The position numbers and the translations under genes are program-made. 64,000 nucleotides of DNA from Flavobacteriaceae bacterium (lineage in GTDB: Bacteria > Bacteroidota > Bacteroidia > Flavobacteriales > Flavobacteriaceae): contig JAIXYI010000036.1 of the NCBI GenBank assembly GCA_027490305.1, forward strand, positions 144,989-208,988. Reading direction: 5' to 3'. Every line of letters begins with the position of its first letter. Within the stretch, counting starts at the first letter, position 1. Shown in pieces: positions 1-8,585 of the stretch. A model generated the notes under the pieces. It saw only the letters and a program-made list of their open reading frames with translations. It did not search any database and was not told where the DNA came from.

Positions 1-2179
1 GGGTGGAGGGGCCAGCTTTTATGGTGTGTTTTGCGTCGTCGGAATACAGGAACAGTTGGTTGTCAATCACTTCGTTCGATCCCGAGACAGGCGCAGGTCC
101 GACGTTGAAGAAAGGTCGGAAGATAGCCAAAGCGCCCAACGGATGCGGATGTTCGAGTTGGTGTACATCGCCCCATTTCCATCCCGACATTTCAGTGCCC
201 AGTTGGGTGGTGAGGCTTGCCATCGCCTCATGGAACGAGCGCGTCAGGATCTCACTTCGGGTTTCCCGCTTTTTCGTCCGGATGTCGTCCCACCACGGTG
301 ATGACGGGTTGGCTAACTGCCTTTCGATCATTTGCTTGACAATGTGCGTGCCGATCAATAACTCGAAATTCTCTTTTCCGAGTTCATCTTCCATGGTGTT
401 TTTTAGGTAGAAGTACAGCCATTTGTTGTACAGTACCGGCGCGGCCTCCGAGGTGGAGTTGGTGCCTTTCCATTGCCGTAGCAGTGTGATGGCTTCTTTG
501 TCGCGGTCGTCGCGTATGCCCGACAACGAGGCCAGCATGTGTCGGACGTTGGGTAGGGCTGATACGGATGTATGGTCGAGGGTCATTCGTTCGACATCGG
601 CTGCGGTCCAGTTGTTTTTGGCTTTGAGGAGTGACTCGATTCGGGTGGCCCGGTCATGCGGAAGGTAATAACCCGGATACAGGTAGCCATCAATGGCCTC
701 ATGTTGGTTGTTGGCTGAGTACACAAATCCGCTTTCGGGATTGACGGCGCCCGGATTTTTTGAAAAATCGAGGTATTCCTTCCAATCGTCATCGCCTTCC
801 CCTTTGAGGATGAAGTTCGGATTTACAGAAGGTTTTTGCCGATAGAGTTTTCCGGCGGCTATCCAGGCAATATTCCCACCCGCGTCGCCGTACATCACGT
901 TGAGCCCGGGTGCATGAATCAACGAAACGCCGGTCGCGAAGTCGTTGTGATTGCGGGCATGCGACATGCGATAGGTCGCTTCCAGCAACTTATTGGGGTG
1001 TTGGGTGTATAGCCACGACAAGGCCACAGGCATTTCTTTTTTCACGCCATCGAGCACGCCGTTTACCAAAGGTCCATGCCGTGAGATTTTCACTTTTAGC
1101 GTCACATCGGCGCTGTCTTTCACCTTGATTTTTTCAATGCGTGTTGTGTAGTTTTTGTACCCTTCCGGCGTCAGGTATTGTCCGTGGGCATTTTCCTTTT
1201 CGTGGAAGAGATCGAGGTCGTCGTTTTCAAACATCGTCAAACCATACGCATAGGAGCGGTTGTGACCCAGCAGCGGAAACGGAGTTCCGGCGAGGTAGAA
1301 TCCGTACATCTCATGACCGGGCGTGTGAATATGTGCCTCGTACCAGGTGGCTGGTTGGGAGAAACCAATGTGCGGGTCATTTTCAAAGATAACCTTCCCG
1401 GATTTTGTTTTCGACCCGCCTATTACCCAGGAATTACTTCCGATAAAGGCTGGAGTGGGAGACGTCTCAAGCAGGGCGGACACCGATCGGGAGATGGCGG
1501 CAAACTCAAGTGTTTTTCCTTTTGCTGTTTTGAGCCGGGTGATGTGGCTGCTTCCGTCGAGGCCAAAATCGTCTAGGTACGACATACCGTAGCGATCGCG
1601 GATATCCGTCAGTAGCGGATCTGTTTTTTGCGCCATGGCGAAGCTGAACGACATAAACCCAAAAACGTTGTATACGTCTTCCAGCGTGAAAGGTTTCTTT
1701 TCGATACCGAGAAGGGTGAATTCGATGGGCGTGTCGCCCTGTTCCATATATTGGTTGATGCCGTCAACATAGGCCATCGCCAAACGGTAGGACTCGGAGT
1801 TCGGGTCAAGTTCAGCCACAGACTTTTTGGAGTATTCCGCAATGCCCGTTGCTGCGAAAAAGCGGTCGGTTTTCAGCAATTTGCTACCAAATAACTCTGA
1901 TAGTCTTCCGGGTGCGATGCGGCGCAGGATTTCCATTTGCCATAAACGATCCTGGGCGTGTACATAGCCCAATACGCGCTGTGCATCGGTTTCGTTTTCG
2001 GCGAAAATGTGAGGGATGCCGTAGTCGTCGAAATAGACATTGGTGGTATGCGACAATCTATTAATTGAAGCATCTCCTTCATAATCAGGTGCCAGCGACT
2101 TGCAATATACATAGAGGAACAGCGCCATGCTGACCAGGACGACCAGCAATGCCCATAGTACTTTCGTTCGACGTTTCAT
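1..2179 (-). CDS. Penicillin acylase (Ntn-hydrolase) family protein, C-terminus truncated by window edge
   Basis: Open frame read manually on the minus strand from ATG at 2179 (MKRRTKVLWALLVVLVSMALFLYVYCKSLAPDYEGDASINRL...) with the ..GSNSWVIGG.. nucleophile motif; no stop before the window edge, so absent from the ORF track. Confidence 0.88.
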   Translation of the reverse strand, partial: MKRRTKVLWALLVVLVSMALFLYVYCKSLAPDYEGDASINRLSHTTNVYFDDYGIPHIFAENETDAQRVLGYVHAQDRLWQMEILRRIAPGRLSELFGSKLLKTDRFFAATGIAEYSKKSVAELDPNSESYRLAMAYVDGINQYMEQGDTPIEFTLLGIEKKPFTLEDVYNVFGFMSFSFAMAQKTDPLLTDIRDRYGMSYLDDFGLDGSSHITRLKTAKGKTLEFAAISRSVSALLETSPTPAFIGSNSWVIGGSKTKSGKVIFENDPHIGFSQPATWYEAHIHTPGHEMYGFYLAGTPFPLLGHNRSYAYGLTMFENDDLDLFHEKENAHGQYLTPEGYKNYTTRIEKIKVKDSADVTLKVKISRHGPLVNGVLDGVKKEMPVALSWLYTQHPNKLLEATYRMSHARNHNDFATGVSLIHAPGLNVMYGDAGGNIAWIAAGKLYRQKPSVNPNFILKGEGDDDWKEYLDFSKNPGAVNPESGFVYSANNQHEAIDGYLYPGYYLPHDRATRIESLLKAKNNWTAADVERMTLDHTSVSALPNVRHMLASLSGIRDDRDKEAITLLRQWKGTNSTSEAAPVLYNKWLYFYLKNTMEDELGKENFELLIGTHIVKQMIERQLANPSSPWWDDIRTKKRETRSEILTRSFHEAMASLTTQLGTEMSGWKWGDVHQLEHPHPLGALAIFRPFFNVGPAPVSGSNEVIDNQLFLYSDDAKHTIKAGPST

Positions 2180-2215
2180 ATCCGGTTAGGTTGCCCGGAC
2201 AAGGTACGAAAGTTT

Positions 2216-3481
2216 CTAACGCGCCGTAATTCCGCTTTTCAGGATTTGTCCGAATCGATACATATCCTCGAATCGGGTATACAACGGAACGGGCGCCAGG
2301 CGGATGACATTCGGTTCGCGCCAGTCGGTGATGACACCATTGGCCATGAGGTACTCAAACAGGCTGCGACCTTCTCCGTGAAGGAAGACGGATAACTGGC
2401 AACCGCGTTCTGCGGGCGTAATCACTTCGAAATTACCATTCGTTTCACGTCCGATTTCGTTCAGGATGAATTCGAGATAGGATGTGATGCGATCGCGTTT
2501 GGCGATAAGTCGTTCCATACCCACCTCTTCGAACATTTCGAGTGATGCCAGGTACGGTGCCAACGATAAAACGGGAAGGTTACTGACTTGCCAGCCATCG
2601 GCGCCATTGACGGGGTCGAACACCGGCTCCATTTTGAAACGACGCTCTTTGTTGTGTCCGTACCATCCGGCAAAGCGGTGAAGAGACGTGTCTTGGTGGT
2701 GTTTTTCGTGGATGAAGCAACCCGAGGCGTTTCCGGGTCCGGAGTTCATATATTTATACGAACACCAGGCGGCGAAGTCGACATCCCATTCGTGCAGGGC
2801 GAGTTCAACGTTTCCGGCGGCGTGGGCGAGATCCCATCCGACGTAGGCGCCTCTTTCATGCCCGGCGCGCGTGATGGTCTGCATGTCGAAAACCTGTCCG
2901 GTATAATAGTTCACACCTCCGATCAGCACTAGTGCCGTCCCTTCGCCCACTGTTCGGATCGTTTCCAACACATCTTCGAGGCGGATATTCTGTTCGCCGG
3001 GGCGGCGTTTAATTTCAATGATGGCATCCGCCGGATCAAAACCATGGAATTTCACCTGACTTTGCAGCATATATTGGTCGGACGGGAACGCTTTTTCCTC
3101 ACAGATAATCTTATAACGGTCGGGGGTAGGCCGGTAAAACGATACCATCAGAAGGTGCAGGTTGACCGTCAGCGTGTTCATGACGGTGACTTCCGCCGGT
3201 TTCGCTCCGACGATTTTCGCCAGTGGTCGTGCAAGTCGTTCGTGGTAATCCCACCAGGGTTTTTCCGCATAAAAGTGCCCCTCGACAGCCATCGAGGCCC
3301 AGTCGTTCATAACTTCGTCGACGTAGGTTTTGGTGCGTTTGGGCTGAAGTCCTAATGAGTTTCCTACAAAATAAATGACGTCCTGGCCATTGTGTTGTGG
3401 GAAAAGGAATTCGTTTCTATAAGAAGCGAGTTCGTCCTGCGCATCGAGTGCGCGCGCGTAGTCGAGCGTATTTTCAAACAT
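2216..3481 (-). CDS. kynU: Kynureninase
   Basis: 421 aa PLP-dependent fold-type I; GNSLGLQPKRT start region, WDLAHAAGN and CSYKYMNSGPG motifs. Confidence 0.93.
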   Translation of the reverse strand: MFENTLDYARALDAQDELASYRNEFLFPQHNGQDVIYFVGNSLGLQPKRTKTYVDEVMNDWASMAVEGHFYAEKPWWDYHERLARPLAKIVGAKPAEVTVMNTLTVNLHLLMVSFYRPTPDRYKIICEEKAFPSDQYMLQSQVKFHGFDPADAIIEIKRRPGEQNIRLEDVLETIRTVGEGTALVLIGGVNYYTGQVFDMQTITRAGHERGAYVGWDLAHAAGNVELALHEWDVDFAAWCSYKYMNSGPGNASGCFIHEKHHQDTSLHRFAGWYGHNKERRFKMEPVFDPVNGADGWQVSNLPVLSLAPYLASLEMFEEVGMERLIAKRDRITSYLEFILNEIGRETNGNFEVITPAERGCQLSVFLHGEGRSLFEYLMANGVITDWREPNVIRLAPVPLYTRFEDMYRFGQILKSGITAR

Positions 3482-3549
3482 GTGGCTGCTTTTGGAAGCG
3501 TAAAGGTAGTGAGAAGTAGGAAACCACGCTATTGAAAAAGGGCCGTTTT

Positions 3550-4431
3550 CTATCCCAGATCGTAGCCAAAACGACGCAATTGTCGTTTATCGGAACGCCA
3601 GTCTTTGTTGACTTTTACAAAAAACTCGATGTGGATTTGTTTCCCGAAAAACTTCTCAAGGTCAGCGCGTGCGGCCACTCCGACTTTTTTGATAGCGGCT
3701 CCTTTATGGCCGATGATGATGCCCTTTTGGGTATCGCGTTCTACCATGATGACGGAGCGGATGCGGATGATGTCGTCGTCTTCCTGGAATTCTTCCGTCT
3801 CTACTTCAACGGCATACGGAATCTCTTTATCGTAGTACAACAAGATTTTTTCGCGGATGGTTTCGTTGACGAAAAACCGCTCCGGCTTGTCGGTCAGGGC
3901 GTCTTTGGGATAGTACGGAGGCGATTCGGGTAGCAGCTCCAAAATGCGTGTGAATACCTCTTGTACGTTGAAGTTCTCAAGTGCCGACAACGGGATGATT
4001 TCGGCATTGGGTACGAGTTCTTTCCAGTGCGCGACCTGCAATTCAAGGTCTTCCTGGTTCGTTTTGTCGATTTTATTGAGTAATAGTAAGACCGGAATCC
4101 GGGCGTTGACGATTTTGCGGAAGAAATCCTCGTCTTTCAGGGCTTTTTCCCCCGTCTCGACCATATACAGTAATACGTCGGCATCTTCAAAAGCCGATTT
4201 CACGAATTTCATCATCGATTCCTGCATCTCGTAGGCCGGTTTGATGATGCCGGGCGTGTCGGAAAACACTACCTGGAACTCGTCGCCGTTGACGATACCG
4301 AGGATGCGGTGTCGGGTGGTTTGTGCTTTCGATGTGATGATGGAAAGGCGTTCCCCGACCAGGGCATTCATCAGGGTCGATTTTCCGACGTTCGGGTTTC
4401 CTATGATATTGACGAATCCGGCTTTGTGCAT
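3550..4431 (-). CDS. era: GTPase Era
   Basis: GNPNVGKSTLMN, DTPGI, NKID motifs and C-terminal KH domain (IIGHKGAAIKKVG). Confidence 0.95.
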   Translation of the reverse strand: MHKAGFVNIIGNPNVGKSTLMNALVGERLSIITSKAQTTRHRILGIVNGDEFQVVFSDTPGIIKPAYEMQESMMKFVKSAFEDADVLLYMVETGEKALKDEDFFRKIVNARIPVLLLLNKIDKTNQEDLELQVAHWKELVPNAEIIPLSALENFNVQEVFTRILELLPESPPYYPKDALTDKPERFFVNETIREKILLYYDKEIPYAVEVETEEFQEDDDIIRIRSVIMVERDTQKGIIIGHKGAAIKKVGVAARADLEKFFGKQIHIEFFVKVNKDWRSDKRQLRRFGYDLG

Positions 4432-4455
4432 TTTAGAAAGGGTGGCGTTACGTAA

Positions 4456-5100
4456 TTAGGGTTGTTTCTTGACCGCTTTGCAGCAGACCATGGTGTCGTT
4501 TTCGAGAAGTATCACTTCTGTTACCTCAAGAGGTGTGTATTTTTGGATCACATTTTTGAGTGTGTACGGACTGAACCAATAGTTGTGGTCTGGGTGCACG
4601 ATTTCAATGAACTCATCGGTCGTTTCGTGATTTCGGCGGAGGTGCTTTTGGGCAAAGCAATTGGGAGCGGTGATGTAAAAGGTGGTCGCATCTACGGAGG
4701 CAATGCCTTCCAGGAACGAGCGAACGTTATCGACGTGTTCAATAGTTTCCGGAACCAGGCAAATGTCGTACGTCCTTCCCTCCAATTCCGAAAATTCGGA
4801 AAAGTAATCCTGATCAACATACGTCCGTAATTCTTCTATGCCTTCCAGGTCGATATCGAAGCCATGAAGCACTTCCGTATGCTTCGAAAGGTGAATGTGA
4901 AGGTTATAGGAAGGGTTAAAGATTGGGTAATCGTTACAGCCAAAATGGATGACCTTTTTATTTCTACAGGCGTTTTCAAAGAAAACAAATCGATCCTGAA
5001 TGCTATGTTTGGCCACATTTTGTACCCAAAAGGGGTCGATGCGCTCATGGAGTGGTCGTTCCGGAACAAACAATTGCCTAAGTTTTGTGCGAATATTCAT
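4456..5100 (-). CDS. Class I SAM-dependent methyltransferase-like protein
   Basis: VIHFGCNDYPIF, GFDIDLEGIEEL, VPETIEHVDN methyltransferase-like motifs. Confidence 0.7.
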   Translation of the reverse strand: MNIRTKLRQLFVPERPLHERIDPFWVQNVAKHSIQDRFVFFENACRNKKVIHFGCNDYPIFNPSYNLHIHLSKHTEVLHGFDIDLEGIEELRTYVDQDYFSEFSELEGRTYDICLVPETIEHVDNVRSFLEGIASVDATTFYITAPNCFAQKHLRRNHETTDEFIEIVHPDHNYWFSPYTLKNVIQKYTPLEVTEVILLENDTMVCCKAVKKQP

Positions 5101-5181
5101 GTTGCAGGGGTTAGGTGTTGCAAGCTACGGTTTTTTTGGGAAGTTCGTCAACAGCTCTTGCGGCTGTCCAGTCGCATGCTT

Positions 5182-5220
5182 GAAAAAAAAACCGGCAACA
5201 CTTATGCAGGTGTTGCCGGT
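5182..5220 (-). terminator. Rho-independent terminator downstream of tRNA-fMet
   Basis: Perfect 10-bp stem CCGGCAACAC/GTGTTGCCGG followed on the minus strand by a run of T. Confidence 0.8.
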
Positions 5221-5227
5221 TTTCTAG

Positions 5228-5300
5228 TAGCGGGAACAGGACTCGAACCTGTGACCTTCGGGTTATGAGCCCGACGAGCTGCCTACTGCTCTATCCCGCG
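5228..5300 (-). tRNA. Initiator tRNA-fMet (CAT)
   Basis: 73-nt cloverleaf folded by hand; loop CUCAUAA, three consecutive G-C pairs in the anticodon stem (GGG/CCC), A11-U24, unpaired 1-72 (C-U); CCA not encoded. Confidence 0.92.
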
Positions 5301-5309
5301 ATATAGGTG

Positions 5310-5339
5310 CAAAGATAGGTTGTTTTTCGCGTCATGCAA
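5310..5339 (-). promoter_or_regulatory. Bacteroidetes-type promoter for tRNA-fMet
   Basis: Minus strand TTG-N19-TATCTTTG, matching TTG/TAnnTTTG consensus, ending 10 nt before the tRNA 5' end. Confidence 0.75.
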
Positions 5340-5473
5340 GGCTTTTAAGAAAAAATTAGAAAAAATAGCTGAAATTCATAATTTTTCATTCATCCTACAT
5401 TAAATAACGCCTAATGGGCGATAATTTGTTTTTTTTCTATATATTTGCGTGAACCCCTTTAAATAATAAGTAC

Positions 5474-6052
5474 ATGTTGCGACTGTATGCTTCAGAGCGC
5501 TTCGTTGAAGTGCCTCTTGACGCGCCGTTGCAGAAACGCTACGCCGTTTCTAACTACGGGCGTATTATCAGTTATACTGATAAGATGGAGAATGGTCAGG
5601 TCATCAAAGGCGGAAGGTCGGAAGGCTATGTAACCTTACGCTACAAGTTCAAGTACAATGACACCTGGCGATCTAAAAGTTTTTTTGTTGCAAAGTTGGT
5701 AGCGGAGTATTTCATTCCGAAAGACCATCCGGATCAGACGTATGTGCTGCACCTGGACTACCAACGAGACAACGATCGTGCGTCTAATCTCAAATGGGCC
5801 ACGAAGGACGAGATGATTGAGCACGCGAAAAAGAGTCCTCACGTCATTTCAGCACGGCAACGTACGATTGCGCATAACATTGCGTCTGATGGTGCGAAGC
5901 TTACGACCACACAGGTAATCCGGTTGAAAAAAGAACTGGCAAACCCCAATCGGAAAACGCGTTTGAAGATGTTGGCGAAACAATTCAACATCAGTGAGAT
6001 GCAATTGTATCGCATCAAACGCGGTGAAAACTGGGGTCACATTAAAGTGTGA
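5474..6052 (+). CDS. NUMOD4/HNH-like protein with C-terminal HTH-like extension
   Basis: YAVSNYGRIISY (NUMOD4-like) and VLHLDYQRDNDRASNLKWAT (HNH_3-like), then KLTTTQVIRLKKEL...MLAKQFNISEMQLYRIKRGENWGHI. Confidence 0.75.
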   Translation: MLRLYASERFVEVPLDAPLQKRYAVSNYGRIISYTDKMENGQVIKGGRSEGYVTLRYKFKYNDTWRSKSFFVAKLVAEYFIPKDHPDQTYVLHLDYQRDNDRASNLKWATKDEMIEHAKKSPHVISARQRTIAHNIASDGAKLTTTQVIRLKKELANPNRKTRLKMLAKQFNISEMQLYRIKRGENWGHIKV

Positions 6053-6074
6053 TTCTTTGCTTATCCTTACCAAG

Positions 6075-6100
6075 ACGTCCGCATTGCGGACGTTTTTTTT
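6075..6100 (+). terminator. Rho-independent terminator
   Basis: ACGTCCGC-ATT-GCGGACGT followed by T8. Confidence 0.85.
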
Positions 6101-6148
6101 ATGTGATTTTCGGTCCAATTCAGTATATTTCCCGCAAAAACCAAAAAT

Positions 6149-6841
6149 ATGGAAGACCATAAATTATTTGTTGTAGAAGCGACGGACGTCGAACGCGCCG
6201 CTTTTTTCAAGAAAACCTACCTGCACGTAGCAGGTGCCGTATTGGCATTTATTCTCGTAGAAACCCTCTTGCTCAACGTAGTTACAGACGAAGCGATGGC
6301 GGGCTTTTTTAGCCTGGGTCGCGGCGCCTGGCTCGGGTTTATCGGCCTTTTTTGGCTCGGAAGTTTCGTTTCAGAACGTATGTCGGTTGCGGCCTCCCGC
6401 CAGACGCAGTATCTCGGATTAGCCCTGTATGTGTTGATTGAAGCAGTGATTTTCCTGCCACTTATCTACATCGCGATGCGCTACGCCGGCCCGCAGGTAA
6501 TTGCCCAGGCCGCCACCGTGACGTTGTTGATGTTCAGTGGACTGACCGCCGTAGTGTTTACGACCAATGCCGATTTTTCGTTTTTGCGTACCGGTATCAT
6601 CATCGGAGGTTTCATTGCCTTGGGATGCATTATAGGAGGCGCGCTCTTCGGATTTAACCTCGGGTTGTGGTTTTCCGTGGGGATGTGCGTGTTGGCTTCA
6701 GCGGCCATCTTATACCAAACCAGTCGCATTAAGGATTACTACACTACCGATATGTTCGTGGGTGCTGCCTTGCAACTCTTCTCTTCTGTGATGCTTCTTT
6801 TCTGGTATGTGTTACGGATCTTCCTTAGTCGAAGAAACTAA
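6149..6841 (+). CDS. Bax inhibitor-1/YccA family membrane protein
   Basis: 230 aa, about seven hydrophobic segments, BI-1-like organisation (AALQLFSSVMLLFWYVLRI C-terminus). Confidence 0.75.
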   Translation: MEDHKLFVVEATDVERAAFFKKTYLHVAGAVLAFILVETLLLNVVTDEAMAGFFSLGRGAWLGFIGLFWLGSFVSERMSVAASRQTQYLGLALYVLIEAVIFLPLIYIAMRYAGPQVIAQAATVTLLMFSGLTAVVFTTNADFSFLRTGIIIGGFIALGCIIGGALFGFNLGLWFSVGMCVLASAAILYQTSRIKDYYTTDMFVGAALQLFSSVMLLFWYVLRIFLSRRN

Positions 6842-6863
6842 TTGAGGCGAGGGCATACAATAC

Positions 6864-6892
6864 AAAAAGCAGGCGTGAGGCCTGCTTTTTTT
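6864..6892. terminator. Bidirectional hairpin terminator between the BI-1 gene and tRNA-Val
   Basis: AAAAAGCAGGC-GTGA-GGCCTGCTTTTTTT. Confidence 0.75.
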
Positions 6893-6893
6893 G

Positions 6894-6968
6894 TGGGCGA
6901 TACTGGGTTCGAACCAGTGACCCCTACCTTGTCGAGGTAGTGCTCTGAACCAGCTGAGCTAATCGCCC
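6894..6968 (-). tRNA. tRNA-Val (GAC)
   Basis: 75-nt cloverleaf folded by hand; acceptor GGGCGAT/ATCGCCC, T-arm ACTGG-TTCGAAC-CCAGT, anticodon arm CTACC-TCGACAA-GGTAG; CCA not encoded. Confidence 0.88.
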
Positions 6969-6979
6969 GATAGGGACTG

Positions 6980-7009
6980 CAAAGTTACATCTTGCTTTCG
7001 CTTTTGCAA
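6980..7009 (-). promoter_or_regulatory. Bacteroidetes-type promoter for tRNA-Val
   Basis: Minus strand TTG-N19-TAACTTTG, 11 nt before the tRNA 5' end. Confidence 0.75.
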
Positions 7010-7051
7010 GTCGAAACGAAAGATTTTTGAAAAAAGGGAAGGCGTGATACC

Positions 7052-8362
7052 TTACTCTTTTGTAAACAATAAAGTTGCCCCGCCCTGCATCAGCGTCATT
7101 TCCCGTTTGTCGAGGTCAAAACGTATCTTTATGTGTGCCGGTTCGAATGTAAAACTGCCATCGGCCTGTGCTTCCAGCGGAAATTCCGATTGACCGGTTG
7201 CCTGGGCGTAGAGGGCGCCCGCTCTTTCCATAATCGTAATTTTCATCGGAAGAGTAGGGGTTGCATAGACGCCGGCGTAGCCTTTTTGGGTCTCCGTAAC
7301 AGGACGTTTTTCAAATGAAGGAATGTCAAAGGGGAGTCCATACGCCGCTGACAATAGTACAACCGAGATATCATTTTCTTCGATGTTGGCTCCGTTTGAA
7401 AGACGTACCATCGTAATATCCCCATCGTCGAAATGCGCCGCGATGGAGGTGAAGGCATCGATACCTCCGGTGTGGCCATAGCCTTTCCGTCCGTTGAAAG
7501 GAAACGTGAACAGACCTTTACCATAGCCGTCCTGTAGGGTCTCCATTTGGGTAAGACTTGTCTCTGACACGACCTTCCCGTCGAAAAGAGCATCATAGAA
7601 ACGGGCCAGTTGTGTGGCATCTGCTACGACGGCCCCTGCACCTGATGGTACAGACAGATCGGTTTCGGCGGCTTTCTCCCATTTGCCAGTGTAGCCGTAA
7701 GAATGTGCGGCCACTTTCCCGTCGATTCGTCCTTCCGCTATTATTCCGTTTAATTGGAGCGGCGTTGTGATGCGATCGGCGAGCAGGCGCACGAAGCTCT
7801 TCCCGTAGATTTTCTCGAGGATGTAGGTCAACAGTACAAAGTTCGAATTGCTGTATTCCGACTTGCTGCCCGGTTCGAAATCACTGCCGCCCTTCCGGAT
7901 GATTTCGGTCATTTCGGCTTCGGTTTTGGCTTGCGTGCACCATTGGGTGAAGTCGTCGTCGTTTGTGAAGTTATGGATGCCGGACCGGTGCGACAATAAG
8001 TCGTCAATTGAAATCTGGTCGGCATGTGTGATAGTCGGAAACCATTTGGACAGCTTGTCGGTCAACTTTAGCTTTTTTTCCTCAATTGCTTTAAAGGTGA
8101 GTGCGGAGGTGAAGGTTTTGGAGATTGATCCGATGCGGTAACGAGTGGAGGAAGTTGCTTTGGTTCCATTTTCGACATCCGAATACCCTATGGCGCGGGT
8201 ATAGACCAGTTGACCGCCTTTGAGGATGGCTACGCTTCCCATCCAGCGGTCGTTCTTTTCAAGGGCATCGAAATAGGCATCGAGTTTTGCGCGATCAACG
8301 TTTTGTGCGTAAGTGGCGCCGATTGCCATCACAAATAACAGAGAGAGTAGCCGTAACTTCAT
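7052..8362 (-). CDS. Serine hydrolase, class C beta-lactamase/penicillin-binding family, secreted
   Basis: Start reassigned to the signal peptide MKLRLLSLLFVMAIGATYAQ; SISK (SxxK), YSNSN (YxN), GHTGG motifs; the ORF-track N-terminal extension is implausible. Confidence 0.88.
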   Translation of the reverse strand: MKLRLLSLLFVMAIGATYAQNVDRAKLDAYFDALEKNDRWMGSVAILKGGQLVYTRAIGYSDVENGTKATSSTRYRIGSISKTFTSALTFKAIEEKKLKLTDKLSKWFPTITHADQISIDDLLSHRSGIHNFTNDDDFTQWCTQAKTEAEMTEIIRKGGSDFEPGSKSEYSNSNFVLLTYILEKIYGKSFVRLLADRITTPLQLNGIIAEGRIDGKVAAHSYGYTGKWEKAAETDLSVPSGAGAVVADATQLARFYDALFDGKVVSETSLTQMETLQDGYGKGLFTFPFNGRKGYGHTGGIDAFTSIAAHFDDGDITMVRLSNGANIEENDISVVLLSAAYGLPFDIPSFEKRPVTETQKGYAGVYATPTLPMKITIMERAGALYAQATGQSEFPLEAQADGSFTFEPAHIKIRFDLDKREMTLMQGGATLLFTKE

Positions 8363-8585
8363 GTCGGTATTGTTTCTTCGAAGGTACGATTTCCGCTCCG
8401 GATGGGAGGAAGAAAGGAGTAGATTTTTGGCAACTGGTTTAATGTCAATAGGGTAGGCGGAAAACGTTTTCGCTGGGTCGAGAATCTGTGGCGACCCTTT
8501 TTCACCGCCAAATTTGAGTAGTTTACCGAATTTTGGCTGCACTTTCGTCTTTTTTCGTAAGTTTGGAGGGTTAAATCCCCATATT

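Noticed and set aside
3-2112. Many short ORFs on both strands (3..410 +, 1178..1576 +, 1609..1842 -, 1873..2112 -)
   Set aside because: They are antisense or out of frame to the continuous penicillin acylase frame on the minus strand (start 2179), which the tracker omitted because it is edge-open
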